Made by a program: the position numbers and the translations under genes. Of a DNA stretch of 64,000 nucleotides, positions 30,201 to 40,459 are shown piece by piece. The stretch comes from an uncultured Marinomonas sp. Its GTDB lineage: Bacteria; Pseudomonadota; Gammaproteobacteria; Pseudomonadales; Marinomonadaceae. Numbering within the stretch: position 1 is the stretch's first letter; every line of letters starts with the position of its first letter. The notes under the pieces were generated by a model, which searched no databases, was not told the DNA's origin, and worked only from the letters and a program-made list of their open reading frames with translations. The stretch lies in assembly GCA_947493575.1 (NCBI GenBank), contig CANLRQ010000002.1, positions 186,001-250,000 of the forward strand. The letters are read 5' to 3'.

Positions 30201-32062
30201 TTTTCGGTAACGGTATGTTATTGTCGAAACACATTCGATTAGTTGCTGCATTTAACCATATGCATATATTTATCGATCCAACACCTGATTCAGCATCGTC
30301 TTTCAAAGAACGTGAGAGAATGTTTAACCTACCTCGTTCATCTTGGGAAGATTACAATAAAGAGTTGATTTCTAAAGGTGGTGGAATCTTTAACCGTTCT
30401 GCGAAATCCATTCCAATTAATGCCGACATCCGCAAAGCATTAGGTATTGAAGGCGATGTGAAATCTCTAGCTCCAACGGACTTAATTTCAGCAATTCTAA
30501 AAGCGCCTGTTGATCTATTGTGGAATGGTGGTATAGGTACTTATGTTAAGTCTGAGTCAGAAACGCATGCGGACGTGGGTGACAGTGGCAACAACTCATT
30601 ACGCGTAAACGGTAACGAGCTACGTTGTAACGTCGTTGGTGAAGGCGGAAACCTTGGACTCACTCAAAAAGGCCGAATCGAATTTGCCCAATCAGGTGGT
30701 TTAATCAGCACTGATGCAATTGATAACTCGGCTGGTGTTGATAGCTCAGACCATGAAGTAAACATCAAGATTCTATTGAACCGTGTTGTTGAAAATGGTG
30801 ACATGACAGAGAAGCAACGTAACAAGCTTTTAGCAGATATGACCGATGAAGTAGGCTCACTTGTATTAAGTCACAACCTAGGGCAAAGCCACGCATTGTC
30901 ATTGGTTAACTCTCAGGCATCTGAGCGTTTAGCAGATCATTGGCGCTTAATGTTATCTCTTGTTAGAGATGGTCGCTTAAACCGTGAGATCGAGTTCTTA
31001 CCAACGGACTCCCAGATCAAAAAACGCTTAAATAAAGGTAATGGTCTATCTCGTCCAGAAATTTCTGTACTGTTAGCCTATTCCAAAATTAAGCTGTCTG
31101 AGCAACTGGTAGAAGATGGTATTGGTGAAGACGCAGATTTGATGAATCAAATTCAAGACTACTTCCCAACACCATTAACGAAGAAGTTTAATAAAGAGTT
31201 GCCCTCTCACCCATTAGCTCAAGAAATTGTAGCGGGTCATGTTACTAATAATATTGGTAACCGCATGGGGCCAACCTTTAGTACTTATGTACAAGAAGAA
31301 ACCAGCGCATCTGCTCTAAATCTTGTACGAGCTTACTCAGCAGCAGAAGAGATCTTTGGTATTCCAGCTCTATGGGATGCGATTAACGAATTAGATTTCA
31401 CTGTAGAGAACAAAGTACTGAATGATTTGTTAATCCGCATTCAATCTCTACTTGAGAAATCCACGTTATGGTTACTGCGTAATACCCGTGAAGTATTGTC
31501 GATTCAAAAATTGATTGATACCTATAAACCTGGTGTTGAAGTCATCAGTCAAAATATTCAATCAATTTTGACAAAACCAAGCCAAGAGCATCTAGCAACA
31601 CTCGCAACTGAGTTAACAGATACCGGCATTCCTAACGGCTTATCAGAGAAAATTTCTGCACTTCACTACTTATTCTACGGTTTAGATATTATCCGCGTTG
31701 CAACAAGTACAGAAAAAGAAGTTATGAACGTCGCTCAAACTTACTTTGCGTTAGAAATGGATCTTGACCTTCATTGGTTACGTCATTCGGTTAGTGAGTT
31801 AAATGCTAACGATATGTGGCAACGCAAAGCAAAATCTGGGTTAGCTGACGAAGTGGATAACAGCTTACGTACCTTAACCCAAGAAGTGATTCAATCTAGC
31901 GCTGACATTAATGATGTTAAACAAAGATTGAGTCAATGGAATAAGTTGAATGCAGATAGCATTCATCATTATCAAACTACTTTTAGTGAAATCAAATCTG
32001 AAAGTGAATTAACGCTAGCTATGATTTCTGTCGCAATCCGTGAATTAAGAAATCTAATTTAA
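27254..32062 (+). CDS. gdhB: NAD-dependent glutamate dehydrogenase, large (GdhB/L-GDH) type
   Basis: Catabolic enzyme of about 1600 residues that deaminates glutamate to 2-oxoglutarate. The N-terminal ACT-like regulatory region is followed by the catalytic domain from about residue 780, with [25 protein letters not shown], the lysine context [10 protein letters not shown] near 845, and the dinucleotide-fold region [15 protein letters not shown] near 980. The 1602 aa length is normal for the class. The ATG at 27254 has GAGGA upstream. It is divergent from the AraC regulator and is followed by astC after 54 nt. Confidence 0.96.
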   Translation: [1602 protein letters not shown]

Positions 32063-32071
32063 CCTGCCAGG

Positions 32072-32090
32072 GCTACCTATGTCAGGTAGC
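32072..32090. promoter_or_regulatory. Small hairpin between gdhB and astC
   Basis: GCTACCT and AGGTAGC pair over 7 bp with a 5-nt loop in the 54-nt gap. No T-run follows. It may only slow or protect the transcript and does not look like a full terminator. Confidence 0.4.
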
Positions 32091-32116
32091 TCTACTTTCC
32101 TCTAAGGAGACTAAAA

Positions 32117-33331
32117 GTGACTGAACAAGTAACGAGAGCAACTTTCGACGAAGTAATGGTTCCAAATTACGCGCCATCTGCCATTATCCCTGTGCGTGGC
32201 GAAGGCTCTCGAATCTGGGATAGCAATGATAATGAATACATTGATTTTGCTGGCGGAATAGCCGTAACGTCTGTAGGTCATTCACATCCAAAATTAGTTG
32301 AAACCATGCGCGAGCAAGCTGGTAAATTCTGGCATGTCGCAAATGTTATGACCAATGAGCCAGCACTACGCCTGGCAAAAAAACTAACAGAAAAAACCTT
32401 TGCTGATAAAGTTTTCTTCTGTAACAGTGGTGGCGAAGCAAATGAAGCCGCTTTTAAACTTGTTCGTCGTCATGCCTATTTAAACTTTGGTCCTGAAAAA
32501 CATGAAATTATTGCTTTCACAAAATCCTTCCATGGACGAACTTTGTTTACCGTTTCTGTAGGTGGTCAGCCGAAATACAAAGAAGGCTTTGAACCAACAC
32601 CTCAAGGTATTAGTCATTGCGATTATAATGACATAGACCAGTTAAAAGCCCTTATTTCTGATCGTACTTGTGCTGTCGTTATGGAGCCAATTCAGGGGGA
32701 AGGCGGAATTATTCCAGCGGACGTTGAGTTTGCAAAACAAGTACGTGAATTGTGTAACCAACATAATGCATTGTTAGTATACGATGAAGTTCAATCTGGT
32801 GTTGGGCGTACCGGTACTCTGTATGCTTATGAACAATTAGGTGTCACGCCTGATGTCCTAACTACGGCTAAAGGCTTCGGTAATGGCTTTCCTGTTGGCG
32901 CGATGTTAGCCACTGACGGTGCCGCTAAAAGCTTAGGTTTTGGTACTCATGGCAGTACTTATGGTGGTAATCCAATGGCATGCGTCATTGCTGAAGCCGT
33001 TATCGACATTGTTGATACGCCAGAAGTATTAAATGGCGTCAAAGCAAAGCACGAACTTTTTGTGAATGGCCTTGAAGCCATCAATGAAAAATACTCTGTA
33101 TTTAAAGACATTCGCGGTATGGGTTTATTGATCGGTGCTGAAGTTGTGGATACTTACAAAGGCAATGCAAAAGCGTTCCTTACAGCGGCCGTTGAAGAAA
33201 GTTTATTAGTTTTAGTTGCTGGCCCTGATGTTGTGCGTTTCGCACCTTCTTTGCTTATCCCAGATGCAGACATTGTGGAAGGTCTTGCTCGTTTAGAAAG
33301 AGCCGTTGCAAAAGTGGTTGCTAATTCATAA
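32117..33331 (+). CDS. astC: Succinylornithine/acetylornithine aminotransferase
   Basis: PLP-dependent class III aminotransferase of 404 aa. It resembles E. coli AstC from the start ([35 protein letters not shown]). Key features are the [21 protein letters not shown] phosphate loop, [14 protein letters not shown] and the PLP lysine context [17 protein letters not shown]. The start is GTG with AAGGAG upstream. Co-orientation with gdhB and the presence of astE suggest use in arginine catabolism, though AstC and ArgD activities overlap. Confidence 0.92.
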   Translation: MTEQVTRATFDEVMVPNYAPSAIIPVRGEGSRIWDSNDNEYIDFAGGIAVTSVGHSHPKLVETMREQAGKFWHVANVMTNEPALRLAKKLTEKTFADKVFFCNSGGEANEAAFKLVRRHAYLNFGPEKHEIIAFTKSFHGRTLFTVSVGGQPKYKEGFEPTPQGISHCDYNDIDQLKALISDRTCAVVMEPIQGEGGIIPADVEFAKQVRELCNQHNALLVYDEVQSGVGRTGTLYAYEQLGVTPDVLTTAKGFGNGFPVGAMLATDGAAKSLGFGTHGSTYGGNPMACVIAEAVIDIVDTPEVLNGVKAKHELFVNGLEAINEKYSVFKDIRGMGLLIGAEVVDTYKGNAKAFLTAAVEESLLVLVAGPDVVRFAPSLLIPDADIVEGLARLERAVAKVVANS

Positions 33332-33356
33332 TTAAATACTCTTTCGGTATATAATA

Positions 33357-33368
33357 AGACCTTTGCAC
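33357..33368. repeat. Possible MITE end remnant after astC
   Basis: AGACCTTTGCAC matches the MITE terminus but is short and has no partner end. It is just upstream of the astC terminator. Confidence 0.35.
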
Positions 33369-33381
33369 TAAGCCTCTTAAT

Positions 33382-33411
33382 AAAAAACCCAGCTAATAGG
33401 CTGGGTTTTTT
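33382..33411. terminator. Bidirectional intrinsic terminator between astC and yitT-like gene
   Basis: AAAAAACCCAGC and GCTGGGTTTTTT form a strong stem with flanking A and T runs, so it can work in both directions between these convergent genes. Confidence 0.9.
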
Positions 33412-33445
33412 ATATCAGCAAACAAACTACCTTATATTTGGTTGG

Positions 33446-34063
33446 CTAGGATTTCTCTGCTTCAATCAAGGAAGGGGTTACAACCACAGCCTCATGTGGT
33501 TTGTGATAACGACCAATAATAGAACTCAATACTAAGAAAGCTAAAAACGAAAACGCCAAACTTGGGCCGTCAAGCACATAAAACGCTAAAATAAGTACAA
33601 CAATGTCTGCTCCCAGCATCGTTTTACTTGCATGGATATTAAACTTTCTTTCAAGATAAACCGCCAGAATATTTAACCCACCTAGCGAAGAGTTATGTCG
33701 AAACAATATAATTAATCCAAAACCAACCAACATACCACCAAATGCCGACGCTAATATGGGATTCATTTCAATTGTGACATACAACCTCATTAATTCAGAC
33801 AAGCCGGACAAAAAAATCACACTTATGAAGGTTCTAAACGTAAAACGCCAACCTAATGTCTGCCAAGCTAAGAGATAAAAGGGAAGATTCAATAAAAAGA
33901 AAATTTGACCGAAGGAAAGATCAGAGAAATGTAAGGCTAAAAAACTCAACCCCGCCGTTCCACTAATAAGGTATCCTGCCGAGTTCAATATATGCAGGCC
34001 AAGCGCAGCCAACAAACAACCTTCTAGAATAGAAAGCCATACATGTGTCGTGTTCATGTTCAA
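33446..34063 (-). CDS. YitT-family membrane protein
   Basis: Inner-membrane protein of 205 aa with five to six hydrophobic helices and the family opening LEGCLLAALGLHILNSAGYLISGTAGLSFL. Further signatures are RFTFRTFISVIFLSGL and the GG..VGFGLIILFRHNSSLGGLNILA segment. YitT proteins (DUF161/2179) are putative transporters of unknown substrate. This one lacks the C-terminal DUF2179 domain, like other proteobacterial members. It is monocistronic, ending at a shared terminator. Confidence 0.87.
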   Translation of the reverse strand: MNMNTTHVWLSILEGCLLAALGLHILNSAGYLISGTAGLSFLALHFSDLSFGQIFFLLNLPFYLLAWQTLGWRFTFRTFISVIFLSGLSELMRLYVTIEMNPILASAFGGMLVGFGLIILFRHNSSLGGLNILAVYLERKFNIHASKTMLGADIVVLILAFYVLDGPSLAFSFLAFLVLSSIIGRYHKPHEAVVVTPSLIEAEKS

Positions 34064-34357
34064 GATAATTCCAGTACTTTAAGTCAATTTTTGATCGACT
34101 TAGCAATTAATAAAATGCTTCTTTTAGAAGCGAGTTACAATCTCAAAAAATACATTCCTGTAAAATATTCTGACAATGGGTACATCGTCAGCATGATTCA
34201 TACCAATTTTATTTTTTTTGTTTAGGTACTGCTTGAAAATTGACCGTGCTATTCTAGCGGAATAAAACTTTTTTAAAAGAATTGCTTTGCCTCTTTCTTT
34301 GATTACTTAATACTGTGTATCCTGTTATAAATTAATCTGATCAAAAGGAAAAATAAT

Positions 34358-34645
34358 ATGGGCTTTTTATCTGGCATCAAATCCCTGTTCGAAGCAGGCC
34401 CAGCCGCACCAGAAAAAGAAGAAGAACCAATTGAGCATAAAGGTTTTACTATCATTCCAGCCCCTATCAATGAAGGTGGCCAGCACCGGGTTGCAGCAAC
34501 AATTACAAAAGGCGAAGGAGAAGAGCAACAGATACATAAGTTTATCCGCTCTGATTTAATAGCAAGCCGCGATGAGTGTTTAAGGATCACGATAAACAAA
34601 GCCAAAATGACCATAGATCAACTTGGCGACCGTATTTTTAGTTAA
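34358..34645 (+). CDS. HlyU-family protein
   Basis: Small cytoplasmic protein of 95 aa with the DUF2200/HlyU pattern GFLSGIKSLFE, EHKGFTIIPAPINEGGQHRVAATITK and HKFIRSDLIASRDEC. Members are usually annotated as HlyU transcriptional activators, but this family is not the ArsR-type HlyU of V. cholerae. Function here is unknown. AAAGGAA lies upstream of the start. The hydrolase gene follows after 27 nt, perhaps in one transcript. Confidence 0.8.
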   Translation: MGFLSGIKSLFEAGPAAPEKEEEPIEHKGFTIIPAPINEGGQHRVAATITKGEGEEQQIHKFIRSDLIASRDECLRITINKAKMTIDQLGDRIFS

Positions 34646-34672
34646 CACAATGAACAACTCTAAGGAATCATA

Positions 34673-35671
34673 ATGGCAACAAATGTCTCTTCTCATTGGC
34701 GACCCATTTCAGATCATAATGATTTCTTAGGAGCTTCTTTTCGAAGTCGAGGCTTCCAACTCCTAAAGACCAAACCTTCTGTTGTCTGCCATCTCATTAA
34801 TCATAGGAAGAGCAATGGGAATTCAAAAGCTATTTTGTATCTACACGGTTACACTGATTATTTCTTTCAAGACCAACTCGCAGAAGATCTTTTATTAACA
34901 GGTTATGATTTCTACGCTATAGATTTGCAAGGCTATGGCCGTTCTATCCGTCCATCCCGAACTCCTAATGAGTGCAAAACGTTAGATCAGTATTTTGATG
35001 ATTTAAATATTGCTTTAACTACAATGAAACAGGATGGTATTGAGGATGTGATTATATTGGCTCACTCCACAGGAGGGTTAATCGCTTCTCGTTTCTTACA
35101 ATCATTAAAAGATATCCAAAACGAGGACTTACCAAATATTAAAGGGCTTATATTAAACAGTCCTTTTCTTTGCCTTCCCTATCCACCACATAAACTACAG
35201 TCAATGACACGCTTAGTTAGTGCATTAACTTACCTTTTTCCATTTTATAAAAAAACCTCTTATAAAGATAAAATTTATGCGAGAACCTTACATGAAAAGT
35301 TTGGTGGTGAATGGCAATATCGATTAGATCTAAAACCTGCTAACGGATTCGGTTTATCATTTTCTTGGCTGCAACAGGTGATAAAAAGCCAGAACACATT
35401 AATTCAAAACCCCTTACATATTCCAACGCTTTTATGTTGTTCAAAGAAAAGCACCTACACGACAAAAACCACTTATGAAATATCACAAGGAGATGGCGCT
35501 TTGGATGTAGAAAGCATGCAACAAACTGCTCGCTCTATTTACACTCAGCTTGAGATTCAGATAATTCCTCAGGGCTTTCACGACCTCTATTTATCTAAAC
35601 CAACCGCGCGACAGCAGTACCTGTCAGCTATAAAAAACTGGTTAACTGAGTTAAACAAGAAGCCTCAATAA
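34673..35671 (+). CDS. Alpha/beta hydrolase, S33 lysophospholipase type
   Basis: Predicted cytoplasmic serine hydrolase of 332 aa. It has the oxyanion-side LYLHGYTDYFFQDQLAE near residue 57, DLQGYGRSIRPSR, and the nucleophile elbow LAHSTGG near 127 (Ser). The late HDLYLSKP near 303 supplies the His. No signal peptide is seen. It resembles monoacylglycerol lipase or PldB-like proteins. The substrate is unknown. Confidence 0.82.
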   Translation: MATNVSSHWRPISDHNDFLGASFRSRGFQLLKTKPSVVCHLINHRKSNGNSKAILYLHGYTDYFFQDQLAEDLLLTGYDFYAIDLQGYGRSIRPSRTPNECKTLDQYFDDLNIALTTMKQDGIEDVIILAHSTGGLIASRFLQSLKDIQNEDLPNIKGLILNSPFLCLPYPPHKLQSMTRLVSALTYLFPFYKKTSYKDKIYARTLHEKFGGEWQYRLDLKPANGFGLSFSWLQQVIKSQNTLIQNPLHIPTLLCCSKKSTYTTKTTYEISQGDGALDVESMQQTARSIYTQLEIQIIPQGFHDLYLSKPTARQQYLSAIKNWLTELNKKPQ

Positions 35672-35717
35672 AAAAACCAGACTCTAACTTAATGAGGTCA
35701 GTTCAAGTCTGGTTTTT
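35670..35717 (+). terminator. Intrinsic terminator after the S33 hydrolase gene
   Basis: AAAAACCAGACT and AGTCTGGTTTTT pair across a 24-nt loop, with a T-run on the plus strand and an A-run at the other side. It can act in both directions, for the hydrolase and for fghA on the other strand. Confidence 0.85.
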
Positions 35718-35787
35718 ATCATATCAGCAAGTAACCTGAGACCTATAATTCGCATGTACAAATGACATACAAACAATGGTGTATTGA

Positions 35788-36633
35788 TCAAATCAACTGC
35801 AACGCTTTCGCATGATGTTTTAGGTGATCTTCAATAAAAGTCGCGATGAAAAAGTAGCTGTGGTCATATCCCGCTTGACGACGTAAGGTCAATGAATGAC
35901 CTGCTTTTTCACAGGCCGTTTCTAACGCTTCCGGTTTAAGTTGCTCGACCAAGAAGTTATCAGCTTCTCCTTGATCAATCAAAAGCGGCAGGCGCTCTAC
36001 TGCATTTTCGACTAACAAGGTAGCATCCCACTTATTCCAAGAGGACTTATCTTCCCCTAGATAACCAGTGAAAGCTTTTTCACCCCAAGGGCAATCCGTT
36101 GGATTAACGATTGGCGCAAAAGCCGATACCGATTGATATATTGCTGGGTTCTTCAAAGCACAAATTAATGCTCCATGCCCGCCCATAGAATGTCCTGAAA
36201 TGGATTTTTTATCCGTGACTGGAAAATTCGTTTCAATCAATTCAGGCAGCTCTTGTACAACATAATCGTACATCTTATAGGTCTGCGCATAAGGCTCTAC
36301 TGTTGCATTTATATAAAACCCTGCGGCAGAGCCAAAGTCATAACTTTCATGCTCATTCGGGTAATCAGAACCTCTAGGGCTGGTATCAGGACAAACAATG
36401 GCCATCCCCAACTCAGCTGCCATACGGTGTGCACCCGCTTTTTGGGTAAAGTTCTCATCATTGCATGTCAAACCAGATAACCAGTATAAAACTGGAACAG
36501 ATTGCGTTTCTGCTTGTGGCGGCAAATAGATTGCAAAAATCATATCCCCTTTCACAGCTTGGCTTGTATGACGATAACGCTTTACCCAGCCACCAAAAGA
36601 CTTTGTGCTTGATAATAACTCAAGTTGAGACAT
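35788..36633 (-). CDS. fghA: S-formylglutathione hydrolase
   Basis: Second step of glutathione-dependent formaldehyde oxidation, hydrolysing S-formylglutathione to formate and glutathione. Esterase-D family of 281 aa: VLYWLSGLTCNDENFTQKAGAHRMAAELG near residue 48, DTSPRGSDYPNE, catalytic SGHSMGGHGA near 148 and the late HSYFFIATFIEDH (His). It lies 84 nt downstream of frmA, and the two form the usual pair. Confidence 0.96.
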   Translation of the reverse strand: MSQLELLSSTKSFGGWVKRYRHTSQAVKGDMIFAIYLPPQAETQSVPVLYWLSGLTCNDENFTQKAGAHRMAAELGMAIVCPDTSPRGSDYPNEHESYDFGSAAGFYINATVEPYAQTYKMYDYVVQELPELIETNFPVTDKKSISGHSMGGHGALICALKNPAIYQSVSAFAPIVNPTDCPWGEKAFTGYLGEDKSSWNKWDATLLVENAVERLPLLIDQGEADNFLVEQLKPEALETACEKAGHSLTLRRQAGYDHSYFFIATFIEDHLKHHAKALQLI

Positions 36634-36717
36634 ACAGAATTCCTTCTAATTTGTATCAATTCACACCATGGTTACCAGAGTAATAGAGTAACAACGGTGT
36701 GAACTTATCTTTTGGAT

Positions 36718-37857
<1,140 letters not shown>

Positions 37858-37860
37858 TTA

Positions 37861-38000
37861 GAGACCTTTGCACGAAATCATGAGCGGTGATAAGACGAGG
37901 CAAAAACAGATGAAAAAGCGGAGTTTATGAATGATAAATGCGCATTTTGAGTCTGTTTTTAACAAAGTATTAACAAGCGTAGTAGTCGTGCGAAGACCTC
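37861..38000. mobile_element. MITE copy 4 (140 bp), upstream of frmA
   Basis: Ends GAGACCTTTGCACGA and TCGTGCGAAGACCTC. A 4-bp GTTA is repeated on both sides (37857-37860 and 38001-38004), and a fifth base does not match. It lies between the divergent frmA and LysR-type genes, so it has moved the original promoter region away from one of them. Confidence 0.88.
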
Positions 38001-38174
38001 GTTAGTCTTCAATGAGCAATAAAGCTCAAATAAGTCACACAAGTTTAGCCCCAAATGATGATTAAGATAATGCCTATTTTGGAAAAGTATTATTGCCATA
38101 TGACAACAATATTTCTTATTATCTCCTAATTAAAACCAATTTGATGCGTTTTGCCCTACATTAAGGTATTTTTT

Positions 38175-39068
38175 ATGAAAAACTGGGAAGCGATGGAAGC
38201 CTTTATTGAAGTGGTACGCCAAGGCAGTTTTTCTGCTGCCGCCTCGCAATTAAACGTTTCGCCATCACATATCAGCCGTCTCATCACTCAGTTAGAAGCC
38301 AGTCTCGGAACTACTCTTTTATTTCGCACCACAAGACGTATCCGATTAAGCGAAGCAGGTGAGCTTTATTATCAACATTGTCGAAGCCTACCAGAGGCAT
38401 TAAATAGCGCTGAAGAGATTGTATCGAACTTAAATAAAGCTCCTATCGGCTCATTTAAAATGACCTGCGCAACTACGTTTGGAGAGCGTTTTATTTCTCC
38501 TTTAATGAATGATTTTTTACTGTTAAACCCTAAAATTGAACTTGATTTCCATTTAACTAACCGAGAAGTCAATTTAATTGAAGAAGAGTACGACCTAGCC
38601 ATACGTATGGGTTCACTCAAGGATTCAAGCCATTTATCTCGTAGATTGTGTGATCGAAAAGAGTACCTTTGTGCTTCGCGTAGTTATGTGGATCAATATG
38701 GTATGCCACACACCTTGTCCGAGCTTAATAAACACAAATGTCTAATAGGATCAAAAAACCACTGGTTATTTCAGCAGACAGGGCAAAGAAAAGAAGTTCG
38801 CATCAATAGCCAATGGAGAAGTAACTCAGGGCCCGCATTATTAGATGCAACGTTAAAAGGAATGGGGATTGCTCAACTACCCGATTATTATGTAAAAGAA
38901 GGGCTAGCAAATGGGCAACTTATCGAGCTATTGCCACAATATCAATACCCTTATAGTGGCGTTTGGCTGGTATATCCGAAGGTAAGACACTCATCCCCCA
39001 AGCTAAAAGCCATTTGCGATTATCTAATAAAGTGCTTCCAAGAAAGCACCGATTTAACAGCAAAATAA
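38175..39068 (+). CDS. LysR-family transcriptional regulator
   Basis: Standard LysR protein: N-terminal winged HTH (FIEVVRQGSFSAAASQLNVSPSHISRLITQLEASLGTTLLFRTTRRIRLSEAG) and a C-terminal effector domain with the YDLAIRMGSLKDSSHLSRRL segment typical of the CrgA/DmlR-like subgroup. The start at 38175 has AAGG upstream. An upstream in-frame TTG is weaker. 297 aa. It is divergent from frmA and may regulate it, which is an inference from position only. Confidence 0.88.
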   Translation: MKNWEAMEAFIEVVRQGSFSAAASQLNVSPSHISRLITQLEASLGTTLLFRTTRRIRLSEAGELYYQHCRSLPEALNSAEEIVSNLNKAPIGSFKMTCATTFGERFISPLMNDFLLLNPKIELDFHLTNREVNLIEEEYDLAIRMGSLKDSSHLSRRLCDRKEYLCASRSYVDQYGMPHTLSELNKHKCLIGSKNHWLFQQTGQRKEVRINSQWRSNSGPALLDATLKGMGIAQLPDYYVKEGLANGQLIELLPQYQYPYSGVWLVYPKVRHSSPKLKAICDYLIKCFQESTDLTAK

Positions 39069-39140
39069 AACCTTTATTTGAATTCCAAAATATGTGTTTA
39101 AATATGACTTCATCGAATCAGCTTTATCTAAGAGAGCACC

Positions 39141-39401
39141 ATGTTTGAACAAGAAGACCTTCTTCAAATCGCACGGCAAGCCATGCCATTTGGCAAATAT
39201 CAAGGTACGTTATTAATTGATTTGCCAGAACCCTATTTAATTTGGTTTCAACATAAAGGTTGGCCTGATGGTAAGCTGGGTAATTGGTTACAACTGGTCT
39301 TAGAAATAAAAATTAATGGTTTAGAAAGTTTAGTAGATCCATTAAAAGAGCCTGTTGCTAACCCAGAGAAAAAGGTTAAAAAGCGCATTACTTTCGACTA
39401 A
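39141..39401 (+). CDS. DUF3820 family protein
   Basis: Small protein of 86 aa with the family block MPFGKYQGTLLIDLPEPYLIWFQHKGWPDGKLGNWLQLVLEIK. Members are sometimes annotated as quorum-sensing-regulated virulence factors or found fused to exonucleases. No activity is established here. The C-terminal tail is basic (KKVKKRITFD). Confidence 0.85.
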   Translation: MFEQEDLLQIARQAMPFGKYQGTLLIDLPEPYLIWFQHKGWPDGKLGNWLQLVLEIKINGLESLVDPLKEPVANPEKKVKKRITFD

Positions 39402-39435
39402 CCTAACATTACGTTTTAACGATGAAATTCTGTTA

Positions 39436-39559
39436 GAGACCTTTGAGCGAAGCCATGAGCTGCACGAAGCCATGAACCACTAAAAGCCATGAGCTGCTAT
39501 ATAAGACGAGTTTGTGTTTAGCAAAGCATTAACAAGCGCAGCAGTCGTGCAAAGATCTC
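39436..39559. mobile_element. MITE copy 5 (124 bp), after the DUF3820 gene
   Basis: Clean 5-bp target duplication TGTTA (39431-39435 and 39560-39564). Ends are GAGACCTTTGAGCGA and TCGTGCAAAGATCTC. The middle is rearranged, with three imperfect GAAGCCATGA repeats replacing the usual core. Confidence 0.86.
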
Positions 39560-39597
39560 TGTTAATTAATGCCTATTCAGCACCAAGTTAGGCATAT

Positions 39598-39858
39598 TTA
39601 ACGCTTTTTACGCAAAAACTTCTCCACATACCAACAACTTGCTTCAATGGTATAGCCTTGATCATTGGCCCATGCGAGCCCAGTTCTTACCAATTTCTCG
39701 GCAACGCCTTTTCCTCTCATAGACTCAGGAACAAAAGTACTATAAAAATCAATAACATACTGATCATTTTTTGTACTTTCTTGAAGCCGATATTTTAGTG
39801 TCGCTATGTCACCATCTTGCTCTATTTGAAACAAACATTGGGTAGAAAGGTGTAACAT
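39598..39858 (-). CDS. GNAT N-acetyltransferase, YjdJ type
   Basis: Short acetyltransferase of about 86 aa with DFYSTFVPESMRGKGVAEKLVRTGLAWANDQGYTIEASCWYVEKF, where MRGKGVAEKL is the acetyl-CoA loop. This is the minimal GNAT form like E. coli YjdJ. The ATG at 39858 has AAAGGA six bases upstream. The longer frame to 39960 is not supported. Substrate unknown. Confidence 0.83.
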   Translation of the reverse strand: MLHLSTQCLFQIEQDGDIATLKYRLQESTKNDQYVIDFYSTFVPESMRGKGVAEKLVRTGLAWANDQGYTIEASCWYVEKFLRKKR

Positions 39859-39979
39859 TATACTTCCTTTAAAAGCACTATTGTGTGTAAGTAACCACTT
39901 TATCCACACGTACCATAAACAAAAGGCCCCATAAATATGGAGCCACTGTATAAGTACCAAACTCTAAGCCATTTACAGA

Positions 39980-40459
39980 TTAGTGCTGGTGCCCACCGAC
40001 TCCATGAGCATGACCATGAGAAGCTTCCTCTTCTGTCGCATCACGGATATCAACAATTTGAACAGAGAAGCTTAAATCTTTACCTGATAGAGGGTGATTC
40101 AAATCCACTGTTGCGTGTTTTAAGCCTGCTTTAACAACGGTAACTTGGCGAGCGCCTTTGTCTGTTTGCACCATAGCAACCATACCAGCTTTCCAACGCT
40201 TTGCTCCTTGAAGGTGCTTAATTGGAACTTGCTGTTGACGATCTTCAAAGCGTTCTCCATAGGCATCAGCACTTTTCACATCTACATCAAATTCATCACC
40301 TACAGCTTTGCCTTCCATTGCTTTTTCTAGACCGGGAATGACATTACTATGACCATGTAAATACGCTGCTGGATCTTTACCTGCTGAAGTTTCAATTAAC
40401 TCTTCACCACTACGCAATGTGTAATGAAATTGCACCACTTTATTTTTAGAAATAGACAT
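39980..40459 (-). CDS. slyD: FKBP-type peptidyl-prolyl isomerase SlyD
   Basis: Cytoplasmic prolyl isomerase and chaperone, also a nickel-binding protein in E. coli. An FKBP domain (VVQFHYTLRSGEELIETS, LHGHSNVIPGLEKAMEGKAVGD) has the IF insert (DAYGERFEDRQQQVPIKHLQG...HATVDLNHPLSGKDLSFSVQI). A short histidine-rich tail (HGHAHGVGGHQH) follows. 159 aa. The tail is shorter than in E. coli but has the metal-binding character. Confidence 0.95.
   Translation of the reverse strand: MSISKNKVVQFHYTLRSGEELIETSAGKDPAAYLHGHSNVIPGLEKAMEGKAVGDEFDVDVKSADAYGERFEDRQQQVPIKHLQGAKRWKAGMVAMVQTDKGARQVTVVKAGLKHATVDLNHPLSGKDLSFSVQIVDIRDATEEEASHGHAHGVGGHQH

Noticed and set aside
35738..35760. MITE remnant GAGACCTATAATTCGC
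   Set aside because: Only eight bases match the terminus and there is no second end.
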